This document shows, piece after piece, positions 25,562 through 32,759 of a stretch of DNA of 64,000 nt. The stretch covers positions 3,991,695-4,055,694 of the forward strand of contig NZ_CP072392.1 in NCBI RefSeq assembly GCF_017742835.1, given 5' to 3'. The notes under the pieces are model-generated. The model made no database searches and had not been told where the DNA came from. It was given only the letters and a program-made list of their open reading frames with translations. The translations under genes and the position numbers were made by a program. This DNA comes from Aquabacter sp. L1I39. GTDB lineage: Bacteria; Pseudomonadota; Alphaproteobacteria; Rhizobiales; Xanthobacteraceae. Position 1 is the stretch's first letter; every line of letters begins with the position of its first letter.

Positions 25562-26496
25562 GCGTAATGCGCTTTCTTCTCAAGCATGCGCTGCTGGATC
25601 AGCGATGTGACCACGATGCAGGCGAGGAAAATCATGGCGATGGCAGCACCGATGCCGATCAGGTTCTCCCGGATGCCCTTCTCGTACATGGCAAAGAGGA
25701 TGACGTAGGCACTCCGTGACGGCCCCGCCCCCTGCTCGTAGAAGCCCTCGACGATGTCGAACACCTGGAATGACCGGATGAGGGTGATGGTGACGACGAA
25801 CACGGTGGTGGGGCCGAGCATGGGCCATGTGACGAGCCGAAAGCGGTCCCAGGCCGTGCGTGCGCCGTCCATCTCGGCGGCGTGGTAGAGCTCGCGCGGC
25901 ACGGAGGTCAGGCCCGCAAGATACAGCACCATATTGAAGCCGAAGCCTTGCCATACACCCACGAAACATACGGTCCAGATGGCGTAGGACCTGTCGCCGA
26001 GCCAGAGCGGAAAGCCCGTCCGGCAGGACTCATCGAACCAGCTCCACGCGTGCAGCCAGCCAGTGCCACAGAATGAGGCCAGCGTGGCGTTGATCACGCC
26101 GAGGGTGGGGTGAAGGGCAAAGCTCCAGACAATGGACATGGCCATCAGTGTCGCCATGGCCGGGAGGAAGAAGACCGTCTTGTAGAAAGCGGCGCCCCAG
26201 CGCAGCGAACGGATGAGAAGAGCTGCGCCAAGACCCAGGCCGATGGAAAGTGGCGTGACCGTCAGCACATAGGTCAGCGTCGCCTCGATCATGGCCTGGT
26301 AGCGGCTCTGGGTGAGGATTTTCTGATAATTTTCAAGCCCCACCCAGCCGGGAGCGGCGCCCCCGAGGCTGTAGTCGGTGAAGGACAGCACGGCTGCTCC
26401 GGCAATGGGCAGCAGCAGGATCAGGACCATCAGCGTCAGCGCGGGGGCGACGAAGGCCCAGCCGGCGCGCTGTGCGGCGCGGCTTGTGGTGGACAT
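25558..26496 (-). CDS. ABC transporter permease (UgpA/MalF-like)
   Basis: A 312-residue permease. FVAPALTLMVLILLLPIAGAAVLSFTDY is the usual helix 1. The EAA loop reads ELYHAAEMDGARTAWDRFRLVTWP near residue 220. A periplasmic segment near residues 140-165 (TLASFCGTGWLHAWSWFDESCRTGFPLWLGDRSYA) is longer than in UgpA and holds two cysteines. It lies one base from the ATPase gene and overlaps the partner permease gene by four bases. Confidence 0.9.
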   Translation of the reverse strand: MSTTSRAAQRAGWAFVAPALTLMVLILLLPIAGAAVLSFTDYSLGGAAPGWVGLENYQKILTQSRYQAMIEATLTYVLTVTPLSIGLGLGAALLIRSLRWGAAFYKTVFFLPAMATLMAMSIVWSFALHPTLGVINATLASFCGTGWLHAWSWFDESCRTGFPLWLGDRSYAIWTVCFVGVWQGFGFNMVLYLAGLTSVPRELYHAAEMDGARTAWDRFRLVTWPMLGPTTVFVVTITLIRSFQVFDIVEGFYEQGAGPSRSAYVILFAMYEKGIRENLIGIGAAIAMIFLACIVVTSLIQQRMLEKKAHYA

Positions 26497-26497
26497 G

Positions 26498-27703
26498 TCA
26501 GACCCCCACCGCCAGCGCGCGCAGAGGGGCGCCCAGGGTCTCAGGGGGCGTCAGGGCGCTTGCCGCGGGATCGCGAAAGGCGATCCGGGCACCGGACGCG
26601 TTGAAGGCCAGAGTCTTGTCTGGATCGAGCCGAAGCCATGCCACAGCTCCGATCGAGAGGCCTCGCGCCACCTGCGGCAAGGCGCGCACCACGAGGCGAT
26701 GCCGGGCACCGCCATCCTCCAGCGCGGCATGAAGGAAGACGTCGGCCCCCAGGTTTTCCTTATGAATCACCCGAGCTTGAAAGGCGTTTGCGCCCCCTTC
26801 CCTCTCGATCGCCACATGCTCGGGCCGCGCCGCGAGCGTCACAGCCCGCTCCCCCGCGGCAACGCGCCGGTGCAGGGGGGCGCCGAGCACCGTGACGCGC
26901 CCCTCCGGGTCCACCTCCCCTGGCAACGTGTTGATCTTCGGGCTGCCGATGAATTCCGCGACCCGCAGGTCCTGCGGGTCATCATAGATCTGGTCGGGCG
27001 ACGCGGTCTGGAGGATCTCGCCTCCCATCATGACGGCGATGCGGTTCGACATGGTCAGGGCTTCAGCCTGATCGTGCGTGACATAGATGAAGGTCGTGCC
27101 CAGCGAGCGATGTAACTCCGCCAGTTCGGCCCGCATATGGACCCGCAGCGCGGCATCGAGGTTGGACAAGGGCTCGTCCATCAGGAAGGCGGCTGGCTTA
27201 CGAACCATGGCCCGCCCCAGAGCCACGCGCTGACGCTGGCCGCCCGAGAGTTGGCCGGGCTTGCGCTGGAGCAGCGGCTCGATCTTGAGCGTGCGTGCCA
27301 CATCGCTCACCGCGCTGCGCATGGTGCGCAGCTTCTCCCGCCGCCGGGGCAGAAGCCCCCCGAGGATCGGCAGCCGCTCGACCGTGGAAAGGTCGCGCAA
27401 CCGCAGCGGGGTCATCATGTTTTCTTCGACGGTCAGGTGCGGGTAGAGCGCGTAGGATTGAAATACCATGGCGAGGTCGCGTGCGCTCGGGCGGACACCA
27501 GCAACGTTCCTGCCGCCGATCACGATGTCCCCGCTGCACCCATCTTCAAGGCCGGCAATGATGCGCAGTAGCGTCGACTTCCCGCAGCCGGACGGGCCAA
27601 CCAGGGAGATGAACTCGCCGTCCGCCACCTGGAGCCCCACGCCCTTGAGGATCTCAGTGCCGCCAAACGCCTTCCTGATGTTGCGCAAGTCGATCGCGGC
27701 CAT
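26498..27703 (-). CDS. ABC transporter ATP-binding protein (UgpC/MalK/MsmX-like)
   Basis: A 401-residue CUT1 ATPase. It has Walker A GPSGCGKSTLLRIIAGLEDG, signature LSGGQRQRVALGRAM, Walker B FLMDEPLSNLDAALR, H-loop YVTHDQAEALT, and a C-terminal MalK-type regulatory domain (about residue 250 onward). An insertion of about 25 residues after the Q-loop (LRDLSTVERLPILGGLLPRRREKLR) is unusual for the family. The ATG at 27703 has GGAGG five bases upstream. ATGs at 27718 and 27781 lack one. It is the first gene of the importer operon. Confidence 0.9.
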   Translation of the reverse strand: MAAIDLRNIRKAFGGTEILKGVGLQVADGEFISLVGPSGCGKSTLLRIIAGLEDGCSGDIVIGGRNVAGVRPSARDLAMVFQSYALYPHLTVEENMMTPLRLRDLSTVERLPILGGLLPRRREKLRTMRSAVSDVARTLKIEPLLQRKPGQLSGGQRQRVALGRAMVRKPAAFLMDEPLSNLDAALRVHMRAELAELHRSLGTTFIYVTHDQAEALTMSNRIAVMMGGEILQTASPDQIYDDPQDLRVAEFIGSPKINTLPGEVDPEGRVTVLGAPLHRRVAAGERAVTLAARPEHVAIEREGGANAFQARVIHKENLGADVFLHAALEDGGARHRLVVRALPQVARGLSIGAVAWLRLDPDKTLAFNASGARIAFRDPAASALTPPETLGAPLRALAVGV

Positions 27704-27772
27704 CTGCGCCTCCGTCATCGCGAGAAGTTCGCGTTGGCTTTTGGCGGCCCAGTGCAACAACAATGTTACAAA

Positions 27773-27789
27773 CATAAGCAATGCTTATG
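27773..27789. promoter_or_regulatory. LysR-type T-N11-A palindrome (operator)
   Basis: CATAAGC and GCTTATG are perfect inverted repeats flanking AAT. Within it, TAAGCAATGCTTA (27775-27787) is an exact T-N11-A LysR box with full dyad symmetry. It lies 35 bases before the chosen LysR start and 70 bases from the importer operon start, so it can control both divergent units. Confidence 0.7.
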
Positions 27790-27823
27790 GATGACCTCAC
27801 CTCGTGGGACCTGCATTTCGCCC

Positions 27824-28693
27824 ATGGATCGCCAGATGCTCCTGACCAGCGCGCGGGTCCGCGCGTTCAACGCCGTGCTCGAAACCGGAAGCTTCTCGGC
27901 CGCTGCCAAGAAGCTCGGACTGTCGCAACCGGCGATCACCCAGTCCGTGCGCGAGATCGAACGGGCGGCCGGGGTCACCCTGTTCGAGCGTCGCGGCCGG
28001 ACCCTGTCACCAAGCCCCCTGTGCGCCGAGCTTTACCGGCTGACTGCGGAATCCGAACGCTGCGAGACCGAGGCGCTGCGCCTACTGAGGCAGCACGCAA
28101 ATCTGGAAACCGGCACCTTCCATGTGGGTCTGGGCAATTCGACGCCCGGCATGGCGCTGATCCGCGAATTTCGCCGCCGGTTCCCGGGCATGCAGGTGCA
28201 GGTGGAGCTTGGCTCCTGGGCCCAGATCATCGCTGCCGTGGTGGAGCAGCGCGTCGACGTGGGCGTGCTGCCGAACGTGCCGGATGACGGCCGGTTCGTC
28301 CGCAAGACCTGCCTGAAACAGGATGTGGTGGCGATCGTGGCAGAGGATACCGCGCTGGCCCAGGTCACGCAGACCAGTTGCGCGGAACTGATGCGCCATC
28401 CCCTCATCTTCCGAACGGCCACCTCGTCGACCCAGCGCGTAGTGGACCGGGGCTTTCGCAATGGTGGCTTCACGCCCAGACCTACCATGGTCCTCGATAC
28501 GCGAGACGGCGTCTATGAAGCCGCTGCCAACGGGCTCGGCGTTGGCTTCATGTGGGAGTTCGGCTCAAGCCGGGAGGATAGGATCCGCAAGTTGCGCGTG
28601 ATCGATTTCGAACACGGGCATGCCGAGCACATCTTCCATCTGGCGGTGCGCACCGGGCCTCTGATCACAGCCTTCAAGGAAATTCAGCTCTAG
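27824..28693 (+). CDS. LysR-family transcriptional regulator
   Basis: A 289-residue LysR regulator. The helix-turn-helix is VRAFNAVLETGSFSAAAKKLGLSQPAITQSVREIERAAGVTLFERRGRTL (about residues 10-60). The effector domain includes GNSTPGMALIREFRRRFPGMQVQVELG. Starts at 27734 and 27791 also read in frame, but the ATG at 27824 puts the usual 8-10 residues before the first helix. It also leaves the operator outside the gene. It is divergent from the importer/phosphodiesterase operon and is its probable regulator. The last residues (FHLAVRTGPLITAFKEI) match aminoethylphosphonate-type LysR proteins in style, which is a weak hint only. Confidence 0.9.
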   Translation: MDRQMLLTSARVRAFNAVLETGSFSAAAKKLGLSQPAITQSVREIERAAGVTLFERRGRTLSPSPLCAELYRLTAESERCETEALRLLRQHANLETGTFHVGLGNSTPGMALIREFRRRFPGMQVQVELGSWAQIIAAVVEQRVDVGVLPNVPDDGRFVRKTCLKQDVVAIVAEDTALAQVTQTSCAELMRHPLIFRTATSSTQRVVDRGFRNGGFTPRPTMVLDTRDGVYEAAANGLGVGFMWEFGSSREDRIRKLRVIDFEHGHAEHIFHLAVRTGPLITAFKEIQL

Positions 28694-28939
28694 CCACTCA
28701 TCTCTAGCCAATTGGGCAGGCGGCCATGCGGAGGGGCACAATGTCCACTCGATCTGGGCAGGCATGATGCACCATCGCGGGCGGGAAGTGGCCTCTTCCC
28801 TCCCCATCCAAGGCGTCACGCGTGAGGCCGGCAGGCCCGACCGGTTTGGCGTGACCACCTTTCCCTCATCTCTGTCGACGCCGGACCTCCATGCGGAGCC
28901 ACCGGCGGGCTCGTGTTGGTCGATTGGCCCATAACGCAA
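28694..28939. other. Gap without a recognisable gene
   Basis: This is the left part of the 458-base space between the LysR gene and the MFS gene. A leftward frame crosses it and runs into the LysR 3' end, but its composition is low-complexity Pro/Arg/Ser typical of a shadow, and I recognise no domain. The promoter of the next operon is at the right end of the gap. Confidence 0.6.
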
Positions 28940-28982
28940 TTGACAGAAAATACTGGCTGGTATCATATCGTCCCAGTTAGTA
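28940..28982 (+). promoter_or_regulatory. Promoter with overlapping inverted-repeat operator for the MFS/CoA-ligase operon
   Basis: A consensus -35 TTGACA (28940-28945) is followed after 15 bases by TATCAT (28961-28966), a five-of-six -10 box. TACTGGCTGG (28951-28960) and CCAGTTAGTA (28973-28982) are inverted repeats with eight of ten positions paired across a 12-base gap. They bracket the -10 box, which is the geometry of a repressor site. The TetR regulator encoded within the operon (31331-31978) is the obvious candidate to bind it. Start-to-GTG distance implies a leader of about 175 bases. Confidence 0.5.
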
Positions 28983-29151
28983 ATTTCTCCCGATCCGAGC
29001 ACGCCAATCGCATCGGGCAGGACGCCGCGAGGGGGCACTACACAAACGAAGGATGAGCCTGCGCTCCATAGCGCCGCTATGCCAGCGCGTGCAGCGCCGT
29101 CGCGCGAATTGAATTTCTCTTTCAAATCAAAAAACGCCAGGAGGAAACACA

Positions 29152-30501
29152 GTGTCTCTCAACGAACTGAGAGCTGCCCGGTCGCAGCCCCATTCAGAAA
29201 GCGAAAGTGAGTCTCTTTATAAGAAAATTACCTGGAGATTCGTTCCATTGCTATTTTGTTGCTACGCGATCGCGTATCTTGATCGTGTGAATATTGGATT
29301 CGCCAAGCTGCAGATGCTCTCGGACCTCGGCTTCTCGGATGCCGTCTATGCTTTTGGTGCGAGCATCTTTTTCGTGGGCTACGTCGTCTTCGAGATTCCC
29401 AGCAATATCGTGCTGCACAAAATCGGAGCCAGGATCTGGATCTCCCGGATCATGATCACTTGGGGCATCGTCTCCGCCGCCATCGCTTTCGTCGATCCCG
29501 TCGCCGCCTGGACCGGTCTCGGCAAGGAGATGACCTTCTATATCCTCCGCTTCCTGCTGGGCGTCAGCGAGGCAGGCTTCTTTGCGGGCATCGTGCTCTA
29601 TATCAGCTATTGGTTTCCGGCAGAGCGCCAAGCCAAGGTCATGGCCGGATTCATTGTCGCCATTCCTATCAGCCTGATCGTTGGCGGCCCAATCTCGGGC
29701 GCGCTGATGGACCATTTCCACGACGTGCACGGCCTTGCCGGCTGGCAATGGATGCTGGTTCTGGAGGGCCTGCCGGCGGTCGTTCTGGGCATGGTTGTTT
29801 TCATGTATCTCGACAGTTCCGTCGCGGATGCCAAGTGGCTGAGCGAGGCCGAGAAGTCGATGATCACGGCCAATCTGCGGATCGACGACCGTCACAAGCG
29901 CCACAATTTCTCAGCGGTGGTCGGGGATTACCGGGTCTGGGTGATGGCGGGCATTATGATTTGCTACAGCACCGGCATCTATGGCCTGTCGTTCTGGCTG
30001 CCGACCATCATCAAGAATGCGGGCATCAAGAGCGCGTTCGACATCGGCCTGCTCTCGGCCATCCCGTGGCTGACCTCTGCAATCGCCATGATTGCCAATG
30101 CCGTCCATTCGCGGAAGATGAATGAGCGGCGCTGGCACGCGGCGGTTCCCTCCTTCATCGCGGGTTTCAGCTTCATCCTGGCGGCGCTCACGGCCAACAA
30201 TCTGCCCGTGGCCCTGTTCTTCCTCTCGGTGTCCGCTGCCGGCGTCATGGCTCATGCGCCCGTCTTCTGGACCTTTCCGGCCTCCGTCCTCTCCGGCACG
30301 GCGGCAGCCGCCGGCATCGCCCTCATTACGTCCATCGGGTCCACCTCGGGCTTTGTGGGCTCCTATGCGGCGAGCCTCGCCAAGGACCTCACGGGGGATA
30401 TCAACAACGGCACCTATGTGCTTGCGGCCCTGATGCTGCTGGGCGGCGTTCTGGTGCTGGTGATCCCCAAGCAGACGCTGTCTTCCCGCCTTGAGAAGTG
30501 A
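29152..30501 (+). CDS. MFS transporter (anion:cation symporter family)
   Basis: A 449-residue carrier with 12 predicted helices. The ACS-family signature is present early: ITWRFVPLLFCCYAIAYLDRVNIGFAKLQM (R-x-x-P-x10-Y-x-DR-N-GFA). It is followed by VFEIPSNIVLHKIGARIWISRIMITWG. The family takes up organic anions such as tartrate, galactonate, phthalate and hydroxybenzoates. The start is GTG with AGGAGG upstream at 29138-29144. It is the first gene of an operon with two crotonases and an acyl-CoA ligase, so its cargo is probably the organic acid that the ligase activates. Confidence 0.92.
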   Translation: MSLNELRAARSQPHSESESESLYKKITWRFVPLLFCCYAIAYLDRVNIGFAKLQMLSDLGFSDAVYAFGASIFFVGYVVFEIPSNIVLHKIGARIWISRIMITWGIVSAAIAFVDPVAAWTGLGKEMTFYILRFLLGVSEAGFFAGIVLYISYWFPAERQAKVMAGFIVAIPISLIVGGPISGALMDHFHDVHGLAGWQWMLVLEGLPAVVLGMVVFMYLDSSVADAKWLSEAEKSMITANLRIDDRHKRHNFSAVVGDYRVWVMAGIMICYSTGIYGLSFWLPTIIKNAGIKSAFDIGLLSAIPWLTSAIAMIANAVHSRKMNERRWHAAVPSFIAGFSFILAALTANNLPVALFFLSVSAAGVMAHAPVFWTFPASVLSGTAAAAGIALITSIGSTSGFVGSYAASLAKDLTGDINNGTYVLAALMLLGGVLVLVIPKQTLSSRLEK

Positions 30502-30505
30502 TGCC

Positions 30506-31300
30506 ATGCCCCTGAACTTTGTCGATGTCAGCGTGGCGGGTGCCGTCACCACTCTGCGCATGAACCGGCCCGACGTCATGAATGCCATGGACGCCGCGCT
30601 GCTGGAAGATCTGCTGCAGGCGGCCGAAACGGCCGTGGCTGACCCTGAATGCCGCGTCATCGTGCTGACGGGCGCCGGCCGAGCCTTCTGCTCCGGTGGA
30701 GATATCTCCACCGGCCTGGAGACGGTCAATGGCGAGGGCACGCTCGACCAGCAGGCGGCGCGCCTGCGGCGTTTCATGCGCATCAGCGAGCGACTTTACA
30801 CGACGGAGAAGATCACAGTCGCGGCCATCAATGGCGCCTGCGCCGGCGCGGGCCTCTCGCTGGCTTGTGCCTGCGACTTCCGGCTGGCGGCGGAGACGGC
30901 CAAGTTCGCCACCGCCTTCCAGAATGTGGGTGTCTCGGGGGACTTCGGCATCTCCTGGCTGCTGCCGCGCCTTGTTGGTCCCGCCTTGGCGCGCCAACTG
31001 ATGCTGGATCCCAAGACGCTAAGCGCCGAACAGGCGCGGGCGATCGGCCTTGTGGGCGAGGTGCATCCGGTGGGCGAGTTGGCAGGGGCCGTGGACGCGC
31101 TGGTGGGTCGTCTCCTTGCCCGCACGACGCTCTCGCTGCGCTATGGCAAACTCAACCTCGCCGAGACCTTTGATCTGAGCTTTTCCGACCATATGGACAG
31201 GGAGGCGCGCCGCCACGCCGAATGCTGCCGCAGCGCGGAAGCGAAGCGCGCCGCCAGCGCCTTCTTCGAGCGCCGGGCGCCCAAAGCCGCCGGTGCCTGA
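30506..31300 (+). CDS. Enoyl-CoA hydratase/isomerase family protein (PaaG-like active site)
   Basis: A 264-residue crotonase-family enzyme. Oxyanion-hole segments are AGRAFCSGGDIS (about 62-73) and INGACAGAGLSLACACDF (about 107-124). The usual catalytic Glu of hydratases is missing: the segment reads FATAFQNVGVSGDFGISWLLPRLVG. It instead has an Asp that aligns with the catalytic Asp of PaaG-type isomerases, whose motif is similarly followed by a WLLPRLVG end. It is therefore more likely an isomerase than a classic hydratase. The ATG at 30506 lies four bases after the MFS stop. Confidence 0.87.
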   Translation: MPLNFVDVSVAGAVTTLRMNRPDVMNAMDAALLEDLLQAAETAVADPECRVIVLTGAGRAFCSGGDISTGLETVNGEGTLDQQAARLRRFMRISERLYTTEKITVAAINGACAGAGLSLACACDFRLAAETAKFATAFQNVGVSGDFGISWLLPRLVGPALARQLMLDPKTLSAEQARAIGLVGEVHPVGELAGAVDALVGRLLARTTLSLRYGKLNLAETFDLSFSDHMDREARRHAECCRSAEAKRAASAFFERRAPKAAGA

Positions 31301-31330
31301 GACCGCCCGCCTTCAAAGGACAGACATGCC

Positions 31331-31978
31331 ATGACCGATGACAGCAGCACCGCCGCCGGGCAGGCCCAGCGATCGCTGAAGGACGAAATCGAGGAGCTCA
31401 AGCGTGCTCGGGTTCTGGAGGCGGCGACCAAGCTCTTCCTGTCCCACGGCTATGTGGGCACATCTCTGGACGCGATCGCCCAGTTGGCCGGCGTCCACAA
31501 GCCGGTCATCTACAACCATTTTGGCAACAAGGCCGACCTCCTGGCGACGGTGGCCCGTCGTGGCCTGTGTGGCGCATTCGAATGCGCCACGGCCCTGAAG
31601 GCCCGCAGCGGCACGCCCACGCAACGCATGCAGGCCTTCCTCCGGGACTTTGCCCGCTCGGTGATCAAGAACCGGGCCTCGCTGGCCATCTATTTCCGCG
31701 AGGAGATGCAATTGCCGGAGGACTCGGTGGAGGCTCAGTCCCTTCTGCGCGCCGAGTTCGATGCCATCGTGACCGAAGTGATCCAGGAGGGCGTGCGCAC
31801 CGGCGAATTCTCGGTGAAGGATACCGGACTTGCCACGCTGGGCATTGGCGGCCTGATGACTTGGATGTTCCTCTGGTACAAGCCCACCGGCCGCCTGTCG
31901 GAGGACGAAGTGGTGGAGTGCATGACGGACCTGGGCCTCCAGATGATCCAGGGAAAGCGTGCCGATGCAGCCCGTTGA
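31331..31978 (+). CDS. TetR-family transcriptional regulator
   Basis: A 215-residue repressor-type protein. The helix-turn-helix is VLEAATKLFLSHGYVGTSLDAIAQLAGVHKPVIYNHFGNKADLL (about residues 26-70). The remaining 140 residues form a TetR_C ligand domain that I cannot assign to a ligand. It is embedded in the operon, between the two crotonase genes, and its end overlaps the next gene by 14 bases. The probable ligand is an acyl-CoA made by the ligase, as for PaaR and related regulators, but this is inference. Confidence 0.92.
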   Translation: MTDDSSTAAGQAQRSLKDEIEELKRARVLEAATKLFLSHGYVGTSLDAIAQLAGVHKPVIYNHFGNKADLLATVARRGLCGAFECATALKARSGTPTQRMQAFLRDFARSVIKNRASLAIYFREEMQLPEDSVEAQSLLRAEFDAIVTEVIQEGVRTGEFSVKDTGLATLGIGGLMTWMFLWYKPTGRLSEDEVVECMTDLGLQMIQGKRADAAR

Positions 31979-32747
31979 CTTCGAGACCTTGCACCTCACC
32001 CAAGCGGGACGCATCGCTCACGTGCAGCTGAACCGGCCCGAGCGCCACAACGCGCTCAACCGCCAGATGCTGGAGGACCTGGACGCGGTGTGCGCCCGTC
32101 TGGAGCGGGCGCAGGAGGTGCGCGCCGTCATCATCTCGGGCCGCGGCAAGTCCTTCGCTGCGGGGGCCGACGTCACCGAGCTGCAAAGGATGAGCGTGGA
32201 TGAGATCGACCGGCAATGGGCAAGCGGCTGCGCCGTCTATGAGCGGATCCAGGCACTGCCCCAGGCCGTGATTGCCGCCATCCATGGCTACGCGCTCGGC
32301 GGCGGCCTTCTGATCGCGCTCTCGGCTGACGTGCTCATTGCCGCCCGCGATGCAAAGCTGGGCTTTCCGGAGATCAAGCTGGGCTTCTTTCCGGGCAATG
32401 CCGGCACAATCCTGATCGAGCATCTGGCCGGCCCCGTGGTGGCGCGGGCCATGTGCATCACCGGCGACCTCATGGATGCGGAGCGCTGCCTGGCGCTCGG
32501 CCTCCTCCATGCCCTCCACGCACCACAGGACTTGCTGACCGAGGCGCATAATTTGGCGGAGCGCCTCGCATCCTATCGGCCGGCAGCCGTCACCCTCACC
32601 AAACAGGTGCTGAGCGGCTGCGTTCGCGAGAATTACGACGCCTCCAAGAGGCGAGAGCGCGACCTCTATCGCATGCTCTTCGAGAGCCCCGACGGCAAGG
32701 CGGGCCTTGATGCCTTCCTCGCCCGGCGCACGGCCAGAACCCAATAG
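31965..32747 (+). CDS. Enoyl-CoA hydratase
   Basis: A 260-residue crotonase-family enzyme. Segments are GRGKSFAAGADVTEL (oxyanion hole, about 53-67), IHGYALGGGLLIALSADVLIAA (about 105-126), and LGFPEIKLGFFPGNAGTILI (about 131-150), where the first catalytic Glu of hydratases is retained in PEIKLG. This contrasts with the upstream paralogue. The ATG at 31965 is used. A GTG two codons upstream is possible. It overlaps the TetR gene by 14 bases and is followed by the acyl-CoA ligase after 12 bases. Confidence 0.89.
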   Translation: MQPVDFETLHLTQAGRIAHVQLNRPERHNALNRQMLEDLDAVCARLERAQEVRAVIISGRGKSFAAGADVTELQRMSVDEIDRQWASGCAVYERIQALPQAVIAAIHGYALGGGLLIALSADVLIAARDAKLGFPEIKLGFFPGNAGTILIEHLAGPVVARAMCITGDLMDAERCLALGLLHALHAPQDLLTEAHNLAERLASYRPAAVTLTKQVLSGCVRENYDASKRRERDLYRMLFESPDGKAGLDAFLARRTARTQ

Positions 32748-32759
32748 AACGGACGTCCC

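Noticed and set aside
28565..29125. A 186-residue reverse-strand reading across the LysR 3' end and the following gap
   Set aside because: Half of it is antisense to the LysR gene. It shows no recognisable domain and has low-complexity composition.
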